Assembly: GCA_028752905.1 (NCBI GenBank)
Contig: JAQNBH010000011.1
Location: 1,844,803-1,908,802, forward strand
Length of the DNA stretch: 64,000 bases
Source of the DNA: Cladorhizidae sp. MBARI D1340-BT2
Lineage: Eukaryota > Porifera > Demospongiae > Poecilosclerida > Cladorhizidae
Reading direction: 5' to 3'
The position numbers and the translations under genes were made by a program. Shown one piece after another: positions 26,401 to 38,400 of this stretch; the stretch's first letter is position 1; each line of letters starts with the position of its first letter. The notes under the pieces are model-generated. The model was not told the origin of the DNA. It saw only the letters and a list, made by a program, of their open reading frames with translations, and did not search any database.

Positions 26401-29400
26401 GAGGGCAATCTCATTGCTGGTGATGACTTGATCCCAAGCTTAGTCTCACCGCCACAGCAATGACCGTAGAGAGTGCGAATCATCGGTGAAAATACACGCT
26501 TTTCTCCATATTTTTGGCATTTCCGGATGCAATATTTGGTACAGACGTAGAGCAAATATAGCCATGGAACAAAGGTGCAATTTTTTAACACATTTTTGAA
26601 AATTGCTCTGCCTTATGGCGCTTACTGCGGTTAGAGGGTTAAGGGCAGATGCACGAGGGTACCCTGTGTGGCCAGCCCCTACTCAGGGGCAGATTCATGA
26701 GGGTACCCTGTGTGGCCAGCCCCTACTCAGGGGCAGATGCATGAGGGTACCCTGTGTGGCCAGCCCCTACTCAGGGGCAGATGCATGAGGGTACCCTGTG
26801 TGGCCAGCCCCTACTCAGGGGCAGATGCATGAGGGTACCCTGTGTGGCCAGCCCCTACTCAGGGGCAGATGCACGAGGGTACCCTGTGTGGCCAGCCCCT
26901 ACTCAGGGGCAGATGCATGAGGGTACCCTGTGTGGCCAGCCCCTACTCAGGGGCAGATGCATGAGGCTATCCTGTGTGGTCAGGGGAAGATGCATGAGGC
27001 TATCCTGTGTGGCCAGCCCCTACTCAGGGGCAGATGCATGAGGCTATCCTGTGTGGCCAGTCCAATGAGGCAGCCATGAACAGTGACAATAGGTGACGGT
27101 GAAGCCTGAGCAATGATAGTCAACACAGTGCCCCTTAACAACAGCAGCAACCTGGAGACAGGAAGAGACAAAATGGGAATGTCAGGATTGGGCATGGAAG
27201 CTTAGCAGCAATATCATATTTAATCTCAGTGAAGCCTTATCCTATGCATGCACAGATGTGTCCTTGAAGCTCCATCTTATCCTATGCACAGATGTGTCCT
27301 TGAAGCTCCATCTTATCCTATGCATGCACAAGTGTGTCCTTGAAGCTCCATCTTATCCTATGCACAGATGTGTCCTTGAAGCTCCATCTTATCCTATGCA
27401 CAGATGTGTCCTTGAAGCTCCATCTTATCCTATGCACAGATGTGTCCTTGAAGCTCCATCTTATCCTATGCACAGATGTGTCCTTGAAGCTCCATCTTAT
27501 CTATGCACAGATGTGTCCTAGAAGCTCCATCTTATCCTATGCACAGATGTGTCCTTGAAGCGCCATCTTATCCTATGCACAGATGTGTCCTTGAAGCTCC
27601 ATCTTATCCTATGCACAGATGTGTCCTTGAAGCTCCATCTTATCCTATGCACAGATGTGTCCTTGAAGCGCCATCTTATCCTATGCACAGATGTGTCCTT
27701 GAAGCTCCATCTTATCCTATGCACAGATGTGTCCTTGAAGCTCCATCTTATCCTATGCACAGATGTGTCCTTGAAGCTCCATCTTATCTATGCACAGATG
27801 TGTCCTAGAAGCTCCATCTTATCCTATGCACAGATGTGTCCTTGAAGCGCCATCTTATCCTATGCACAGATGTGTCCTTGAAGCTCCATCTTATCCTATG
27901 CACAGATGTGTCCTTGAAGCTCCATCTTATCCTATGCACAGATGTGTCCTTGAAGCGCCATCTTATCCTATGCACAGATGTGTCCTTAAAGCTCCATCTT
28001 ATCCTATGCACAGATGTGTCCTTGAAGCTCCATCTTATCCTATGCACAGATGTTCCTTGAAGCTCCATCTTATCCTATGCACAGATGTGTCCTCCATCTT
28101 ATCCTATGCACAGATGTGTCCTTGAAGCTCCATCTTATCTATGCACAGATGTGTCCTTGAAGCTCCATCTTATCCTATGCACAGATGTGTCCTTAAAGCT
28201 CCACAAAAGATACTTCCAGCAAGAATTTCCTGCTATATTATGATGCAGGTACATAGGGGAGAAAGTTCAACCAATCATCTCCCTCCCTTTCCCTCCCTCC
28301 TCCACCTCTCCCTCCCTCCTCCACCTCTCCCCTCCCTCCTCCTCCACCTCTCCCCTCCCTCCTCCACCTCTCCCTCCTCCACCTCTCCCTCCCTCCCTCC
28401 TCCACCTCTCCCTCCCTCCTCCACCTCTCCCTCCCTCCTCCACCTCTCCCCTCCCTCCTCCACCTCTCCCCTCCCTCCTCCACCTCTCCCCTCCCTCCTC
28501 CACCTCTCCCCTCCTTCCTCCACCTCTCCCCTCCTTCCTCCACCTCTCCCCTCTCCCCCTCCTCCTCCACCTCTGCACTCCTCAGGTTTGAGCTGCCGTA
28601 CAATATCTGGTGTGGTGGGTGTGGTTCCCATGTGGGTATGGGTGTCCGGTACAATGCAGAGAAGACGCTGGTGGGTCACTATTACTCCACTCCCATCTTC
28701 AAGTTCAGGATGAAGTGTCACCTCTGCGACAACCACTTTGAGATACAAACAGACCCTAAGGTGGGTGTGGCATGCTATTGGGGTGTCCTCGCCTATTCTT
28801 TTAGGTGTGGTTTTTAAGTTAGTTCAGGGTGTGGTTTGTTCTATTTATAGAACATGGATTATGTGGTTGTGAGTGGAGCGTCAAAGAAGAATCAGACGTG
28901 GGAGCACGTAGAGGGAGAGACCGTGGCCATCGAGGGCAAGTCTGAGGTTGAGAAGCTGAGCTCTGATCCCATGTACCGACTGGAGTATGGCGTGCAAGAC
29001 AAGAAGAAGGCAGAGAAAGCAGCTCCGAATATCACAAGGATACTGGTGGGTTACCACTAGGATACTGGTAGGTTACCACTAGGATACTGGTAGGTTACCA
29101 CTAGGATACTGGTGGATTTATTACTAGGATACTGGTGGGTTACCACTAGGATACTGGTGGCTTTACTACTAGGATACTGGTGGCTTTACTACTAGGATAT
29201 TGGTGGGTTACCACTAGATACTGGTGGCTTCACTACTTAGGATATTGGTGGGTTACCACTAGGATACTGGTGGCGTTACTACTAGGATATTGGTGGCTTT
29301 ACTACTACGATACTGGTGTGTTACACTAGGATACTGGTAGGTTACCACTCGGATACTGGTGGATTTATTACTAGGATACTGGTGGCTTTACTACTAGAAT

Positions 29401-32400
29401 ACTGGTGGCTTCACTACTAGGATACTGGTGGCTTTACTACTAAGGGTTTGTGTCATCACTCAAGCCATACACATGGTGTTGACGGGGAGAGGGGGGAGGG
29501 GCAAAAGCAGAGTAAATCCAGGTTTTCATGCCCAGTGCCACGTGATCATGCGGTTGTCGCAGCTACTAACTGGCCCCGAGGCAAGGCCAGTGCGGACTGC
29601 CTAATCACATAATATTTGAGTGGAATGAACCAGTGGAATCTTTGCCAGCAGGCTGTGACAAACAACCTAGTGGCACGCGCTGTCTTTGTCTTGCAAAATG
29701 ATGAGCACATGTAGCTCATGAGACTAGTTCTTGTGATAGTCATGTGATGTGGAGGTGTGATGATGACTTGGGTGTGTCTGTTCTTGTGATAGTCATGTGA
29801 TGTGGAGTCATGTGATGTGGAAGTGTGATGATGACTTGGTTGTGACTGATCTTGTGATAGTCATGTGATGTGGAGGTGTGATGATGACTTGGGTGTGTCT
29901 GTTCTTGTGATAGGCATGTGATGTGGAGGTGTGATGATGACTTGGGTGTGTCTGTTCTTGTGATAGTTATGTGATGTGGAGGTGTGATGATGACTTGGGT
30001 GTGTCTGTTCTTGTGATAGTCATGTGATGTGGAAGTGTGATGATGACTTGGTTGTGACTGATCTTGTGATAGTCATGTGATGTGGAGGTGTGATGATGAC
30101 TTGGGTGTGTCTGTTCTTGTGATAGGCATGTGATGTGGAGGTGTGATGATGACTTGGGTGTGTGTTCTTGTGATAGTTATGTGATGTGGAGGTGTGATGA
30201 TGACTTGGGTGTGTCTGTTCTTGTGATAGTCATGTGATGTGGAAGTGTGATGATGACTTGGTTGTGACTGATCTTGTGATAGTCATGTGATGTGGAGGTG
30301 TGATGATGACTTGGGTGTGTCTGTTCTTGTGATAGTCATGTGTGTGATGTGGAAGTGTGATGATGACTTGGTTGTGACTGATCTTGTGATAGTCATGTGA
30401 TGTGGAGGTGTGATGGTGACTTGGTTGTGACTGATCTTGTGATAGTCATGTGATGTGGAAGTGTGATGATGACTTGGTTGTGACTGATCTTGTGATAGTC
30501 ATGTGATGTGGATGTGTGATGATGACTTGGTTGTGACTGATCTTGTGATAGTCATGTGATGTGGAGGTGTGATGATGACTTGGTTGTGACTGATCTTGTG
30601 ATAGTCATGTGATGATGACTTGGTTGTGACTGATCGTGTGATAGTCATGTGATGTGGAGGTGTGATGATGACTTGGTTGTGACTGATCTTGTGATAGTCA
30701 TGTGATGTGGAGGTGTGATGATGACTTGGTTGTGACAAGGATGAGATATGTGGCTCCCGTTATGGAGTCAGCGATAAGGTTGGGTTGATGAAGAACTGGA
30801 AGAGAATGGCTGTGCTGTGGTGTGGCAGATAGGAGGAATGTATAGATTATCTTGATATCTGATCTTGTGATAGTCATGTGATGTGGAAGTGTGATGATGA
30901 CTTGGTTGTGACTGATCTTGTGATAGTCATGTGATGTGGAAGTGTGATGATGACTTGGTTGTGTCTGTTCTTGTGATAGTCATGTGATGTGGAAGTGTGA
31001 TGATGACTTGGTTGTGACTGATCTTGTGATAGTGATGTGGAAGTGTGATGATGACTTGGTTGTGACTGATCTTGTGATAGTCATGTGATGTGGAGGTGTG
31101 ATGATGACTTGGTTGTGACTGTTCTTGTGATAGTCATGTGATGTGGAGGTGTGATGATGACTTGGCTGTGTCTGTTCTTGTGATAGTCATGTGATGTGGA
31201 AGTGTGATGATGACTTGGTTGTGACTGATCTTGTGATAGTCATGTGATGTGAAAGTGTGATGATGACTTGGTTGTGACTGATCTTGTGATAGTCATGTGA
31301 TGTGGAGGTGTGATGATGACTTGGCTGTGTCTGTTCTTGTGATAGTCATGTGATGTGGAAGTGTGATGATGACTTGGTTGTGACTGATCTTGTGATAGTC
31401 ATGTGATGTGGAAGTGTGATGATGACTTGGCTGTGTCTGTTCTTGTGATGGTCATGTGATGTGGAGGTGTGATGATGACTGGTTGTGACTGTGAGATGTT
31501 ATGACGCATGCAGGAGCTGCAGCAGCAGCACTTGGATGACTCAGCACTGAATTCCCTCCTCAGGAAGAAGTTCAGAGTGAGTTTTATCTTGAACTAACCT
31601 TCTTGGTGAAGGGGGGGTTGGCGATACCATTGTTTGCATATATTTTTAATTAACTTCTGTGTTACTTAGGAGTTCCATAGATTCCGCACACTTCACTCTA
31701 TGAACTTGATATATAGCTCAAAAGGTAGCTCTCTCTGTCTGCTATCTTTAGTGCATACATAGGAGGTATATGCACTATAGGTATAATCATGCCCAAGTTA
31801 TAGGCAGTCAAAGTTGGGATCCACAAAACCCGCATGCTCTGTTCTGACTCCTGATTGGAAAGTCTGTACAATTGAAATTACTATCATTGGCTAGAAGAAG
31901 TTCCACTCTACAAGCTTTCATAAGGTGCTAAAACGTGAGTACTGTGGTCTAGCACAACCCACCGCTTGACCATGTACTCATGTTCTAGTGCATGAACGTG
32001 AGTACTGTGGTCTAGCACAACCCACCGCTTGACCATGTCCTCATGTTCTAGTGCATAATGAAAGTAAAGCAGGGCTTCCTCTAGCCACGGATACCAAGTT
32101 CAACTGACGAGCACTTTCCAACCACCAGGAGCCGTATTTGCAGCAAACTCCTTCAAGATAATGAGGTACCCCACTTTGGTGCAGTTAACTTTGGCATAGT
32201 TATAGCTATGCAACATTTTAGCATCAAAAGAGAACACACAGAGAGATCTATCTTTTGAGCTATACATCAAGCTCATACAGTGAAGTGTGCAGAACCTATG
32301 GAGCTCTCAAGTCGTAACCACAAGGTATTTTAAGTTAGTCACCCCATAAAATATTTACCCTCTTAAATATTAATACTTCGTAGACTTTTGTAGCACTAAG

Positions 32401-35400
32401 ACAAATACATTAAGACAAATACATTAATTAAGTAACAAACTTCCAACAATTATACCCACATGATGTCATTTTCAGTGGTGAAGTATGGTTGCTATGCCAC
32501 CAACCACATAGAGATGAATATCATTACAATCTTCTGCAACTTGAAGTGATCACCACCTGCAAGCATGGGGCAAGATTGCTGATCTGATACACTGCCAACT
32601 ATAAGGAAGACTCTTGTTGACCATGAAATGCCTCAGAATATGAAGTACACCACTTCTAGATAGTCAAGCCTGTGTATGTCGCCAGCTAAATGTCGCCAGC
32701 TAAAGCTTCATGAGCTGCCAGGGGAGCTGCCAGGGTCTTTGCCTCCACCTCCATGCCTCTGTATGTCACTAGCTAAAGCTTCATGAGCTGTCAGGGGAGC
32801 TGCCAGGGTCTTTGCCCTCCATGCCTCTGTATGTCACTAGCTAAAGCTTCATGAGCTGTGAGGGGAGCTGCCAGGGTCTTTGCCTCCACCTCCATGCCTC
32901 TGTGTGTTACTAGCTAAAGCTTCATGAGCTGCCAGGGTCTTTGCCTCCACCTCCATGCCTCTGTATGTCACTAGCTAAAGCTTCAGGAGCTGCCAGGGGA
33001 GCTGCCAGGGTCTTTGCCTCCACCTCCATGCCTCTGTATTTTACTAGCTAAAGCTTCATGAGCTGCCAGGGGAGCTGCCAGGGTCTTTGCCCTCCATGCC
33101 TCTGTATGTCACTAGCTAAAGCTTCATGAGCTGCCAGGGGAGCTGCCAGGGTCTTTGCCTCCACCTCCATGCCTCTGTGTGTTACTAGCTAAAGCTTCAT
33201 GAGCTGCCAGGAGGCTGCCAGGGTCTTTGCCTCCACCTCCATGCCTCTGTATGTCACTAGCTAAAGCTTCATGAGCTGCCAGGGGAGCCCAGGGTCTTTG
33301 CCCTCCATGCCTCTGTATGTCACTAGCTAAAGCTTCATGAGCTGTGAGGGGAGCTGCCAGGGTCTTTGCCTCCACCTCCATGCCTCTGTATGTCACTAGC
33401 TAAAGCTTCATGAGCTGCCAGGGGAGCTGCCAGGGTCTTTGCCTCCACCTCCATGCCTCTGTATGTCACTAGCTAAAGCTTCATGAGCTGCCAGGGGAGC
33501 TGCCAGGGTCTTTGCCTCCACCTCCATGCCTCTGTGTGTTACTAGCTAAAGCTTCATGAGCTGCCAGGGTCTTTGCCTTTGCCTCCACCTCCATGCCTCT
33601 GTTGTATGTCACTAGCTAAAGCTTCATGAGCTGCCAGGAGAGCTGCCAGGGTCTTTGCCTCCACCTCCATGTCAGCTTCATGTGCTGCCAGGGAGCTGCC
33701 AGGGTCTTTGCCTCCACTTCCAACTGAACTACTGTCATACTAAAGTCTAGCTGCTATATAGAGTGAGGTCAAAACCCTTGGCTCACAATTCTAGTTGTCC
33801 TCAGCCCAGACTGGCCCTCCGTATAGTTCACCACCACCTCCTCACAATCATCCTTGGACTCCCAAATACTGCCAGCACCTTCACCAGAGAGCTTGTCAGC
33901 CATCATTCCACTGTTGTGCATACTGACCCCATGACCTACCCATCATGGTTTTTTTAATAGTTACCATGGAGATATTGTCGTGTCCATGCAGCTCGAAGAA
34001 GAATTTGGCAATCCTTGTTTTGCAAACAATCATGATAGCTTAAAAATTCATTATGCTATATTTAACCAAGAGCAAGGTTTACACTCCCTAGATACTAGCC
34101 CTCCTTAGATATTAGCCCTCCTTAGATATTAGCCCTCCTTAGATATTAAACCTCCTTAGATAGCCCTCCTCAGATATTAGCCCTCCTTAGATATTAGTCC
34201 TCCTTAGATATTAGCCCTCCTTAGATATTAACCCTCCTTAGATATTAAACCTCCTTAGATATTAACCCTCCTTAGATATTAAACCTCCTTAGATAGCCCT
34301 CCTCAGATATTAGCCCTCCTTAGATATTAGTCCTCCTTAGATATTAGCCCTCCTCAGATATTAGTCCTCCTTAGATATTAACCCTCCTTAGATATTAAAC
34401 CTCCTTAGATAGCCCTCCTCAGATATTAGCCCTCCTTAGATACTAGCCCTCCTTAGATATTAAACCTCCTTAGATAGCCCTCCTCAGATATTAGCCCTCC
34501 TTAGATATTAGTCCTCCTTAGATATTAGCCCTCCTCAGATATTAGTCCTCCTTAGATATTAACCCTCCTTAGATATTAAACCTCCTTAGATATTACCCTC
34601 CTTAGATATTAAACCTCCTTAGATATTAACCCTCCTTAGATATTAAACCTCCTTAGATAGCCCTCCTCAGATATTAGCCCTCCTTAGATACTAGCCCTCC
34701 TTAGATATTAAACCTCCTTAGATAGCCCTCCTCAGATATTAGCCCTCCTTAGATATTAGTCCTCCTTAGATATTAGCCCTCCTCAGATATTAGTCCTCCT
34801 TAGATATTAACCCTCCTTAGATATTAAACCTCCTTAGATATTACCCTCCTTAGATATTAAACCTCCTTAGATATTAACCCTCCTTAGATATTAAACCTCC
34901 TTAGATAGCCCTCCTCAGATATTAGCCCTCCTTAGATACTAGCCCTCCTTAGATATTAAACCTCCTTAGATAGCCCTCCTCAGATATTAGCCCTCCTTAG
35001 ATATTAGTCCTCCTTAGATATTAGCCCTCCTCAGATATTAGTCCTCCTTAGATATTAACCCTCCTTAGATATTAAACCTCCTTAGATATTACCCTCCTTA
35101 GATATTAAACCTCCTTAGATATTACCCTCCTTAGATATTAACCCTCCTTAGATACTAGCCCTCCTCAGATATTAGCCCTCCTCAGATATTAGCCCTCCTT
35201 AGATATTAACCCTCCTTAGATATTAGCCCTCCTTAGATACTAGCCATTAACCCTCCTTAGATCCTCCTTAGATACTAGCCATTAACCCTCCTTAGATACT
35301 AGCCCTCCTTAGATATTAATGCTCCTTAGATATTGAACACTCTTTAGATATTAATGCTCCTTAGATTTAACATTTTTAGATATGAATATTCATTAGATAT

Positions 35401-38400
35401 TAACTCTCCTTCACTCCTTATATATTAACACTTCATGTTATTAACACTCCACTCCTTATATATTAACACTTCATGTTATTAACACTCCTTCACTCCTTAT
35501 ATATTAACACTTCATGTTATTAATACTCCTTCACTCCTTATATATTAATACTTCATGTTATTAACACTCCTTCACTCCTTATATATTAACCACTTCATGT
35601 TATTAACACTCCATGTTATTAACTCATTGAGTACGATGGTGGGTCAAATTGACCCACCCTAGGTGCCGTTAGTTACATAATTATTAAACCGGATACGATT
35701 ATAGCTTCCTTGACGATAATGACGTCAAACGTTAGAGAATTGAAAGCCCTTTCCAATGAATTTTTTTTCAAGTCAGTAGCTGGAACGGTTGGCAAGTTAC
35801 GCTCGCCTGAAGTTCAGTCTCTTTCTCGCGAAGGATGGCATCTGTCCGCAAACTAACAGTAGATGATCTAGCAAACTACTGTGCAGGTGGTTCTCTCTCC
35901 AACAGCGATTTGGAAGCACAGATAGACAATGAACTTGAAGAGCTTGAAAGTGAGGATGTAACTCTAAAGGACCAGAACAGCGATGAAGAAGAGGAAGATA
36001 ACAGGGTCGAAAACTTACTGTTCTCAGCGTATGGTGACAGTCAGGGATCTCAGTCTGTTACTACACCAGCTGAACGCAACTCACTCCTTTCTCTGGACCC
36101 AGAAATCAGTAAGCATGTCTTTTATAGGTGTTTAGCAAATTGCTATAGTTGTAGTAGTTCATCCAGCTACTGGATTTTTTTATGGCTATCATTCTTCAGG
36201 TGATAATGATCCTGATATCCCCAGCTCTAGCTGCGAGTCTGAGTCACCCTCCCAAGAACTAAGTACAGGAAGGGGAAGTAGAGGGTGTGAAAGAGGCAAC
36301 AGGAAAGTTAGGGGCACCAGATGCAGTGGTGTAGGTGGAAGGGATCGCGGTGGAGGCAAGGGATGAGGGACAGAGGTGTAACAACACACTCAACCGAGTA
36401 AGCCCTATACTTTATACTTCTGTAGCTAGTTCATATTTTATGAAAGTTCTTACTTACATGTACAATAGGTCAGACTTGTTCGATTGGGAAATGACAGGTG
36501 TAAGTGATTCCACATCATACCTACCACCCCGACAACTTCCTAGTTTTGACCATCCAACAAAGGGGATTTCTTTGATATCACAATGGAAGAGTTGTTGGCC
36601 TTTATAGGTCTCAACATAGCCATGGGCATGTCACGTCTACGTCGAATTCATGATTATTGGTCGCATGAACCCGTGTTTAGAATACCTTGGTTTTCAGCTG
36701 TCATGTGTCAGCTGTCATGTGTCGTGACCGATACTTTAAGATTTCCAGATTTATTCGTTTAGCTGATTCGACAAAGCAAAAAAGAAGGGGTGAAGATAAT
36801 TATGATCCTTTGTACAAAGTGAGGCCACTCATTAAAAAATTATCCCACAATTTTCAGTGCTACTATCAGCCGAAATGTGAACTGGCGATCGATGAAATGA
36901 TGGTTGGCACTAGGTGCCGAATTCACTTCTTACAGTATATCCCTCAAAAGCCAACGAAGTGGGGGTTGAAGGTTTTTGTAAATGCAGAGTCAACTACTGG
37001 CTATGTACTGAAGTTTGAAGTGTACACTGGTAATTCTGGAAGTACCCATGATGTGGTAATGAGACTAATGGACCCATATTTAGACAAAGGACACAAGTTA
37101 TTCACAGACAATTTTTATACAAGTCCCTTACTTTGTCGTACACTGCTTGATCGAGGTACGTACTCCTGTGGTACTGTGCGTTCAAATAGAAAGCACTTCC
37201 CCCAAGCTCTGAAACCGTGTAAAGGACTAGTTCGGTCACAGTACAAGTTTGGTATATGTGGCCAGTATACAGCTGGTATTTGGTGCGACAGACGTGATGT
37301 TACTTTCCTTAGTACTATGCATAGTGCATCAGTAGAGATTGTGCAGATTGTGCATAAAAGAGCAAAGGGAAAGCGTGACAAAGAACCTGTTCCATGTCCT
37401 ACAGCTATAATTGAATACAATAAATACATGAATGCTGTGGACCTTACAGATCAACTTCTCTCCTATCACTCGATAACAATAAGAAAAACAGTCAAATGGT
37501 GGAAAAAGTTATTTTGGAGAATGATTGATATGGCCATATTGAATTTGTCCATAATTTTTCGTAACAACCACCCTGGGAAAGGAATTCATTCTAATAGGGA
37601 ATTTCGTTTGGCATTAGTACATGAATTGGTACAGCCTTTGTTTCATCTACGGGCAAGTATACATAGCCCTTATGGAATGTTTTCACCTGGCAGACAACCT
37701 AATGAAGATTTTAGTCGTTTGAAGGGAAAACATTTTCTTTACAAAGGACACAACTACCAGGAAGAGATGTGTTGTTTGTTTCAACACTAAAACGGTCAAC
37801 AGGAAAAGGAAGGATACAAAAGTGACAACATATTGTGCAAAGTGCAAACAATACATGTGTATTGGTATTTGTTTCGAAAAGTATCATACTGTAGTCAACT
37901 ATAAACATTAGATTTTTTTTGGTCATTCTAATATTTCAATTGACATTACAAAAACATCCCCCCCCCCTATAATTGCTTCAATGCAACTGCAACTAGTGTG
38001 GTTAGAGAGTATTGCTTCAACTACTCAGTATTATTTTTTGCAAGGTATACATCATCTTTTGTGGAAGTAATGTGTAAAATAAGTTGTGTAAAAAATATTG
38101 CATTACTACGATATGCAATTATTAAAGGGCGTGGCCAACACACCCAAAGAGGTGTGGCTTTTATTCTTATTCCTGGAGTTCCATCATTTTTTTGTGAACC
38201 TAGAGATGAAGTTACAACAACAAAGGAGTAATAATAAATGTGTAGCTCATAATTTTGTAATAGCACTAATTTTTTGCTCCCCGCAATTCAGTAGTCAATG
38301 AGTTAACACTCCTTATATATTAACACTTCATGTTATTAACACTCCTTCACTCCTTATATATTAACACTTCATGTTATTAACACTCCGTATATATTAACAC

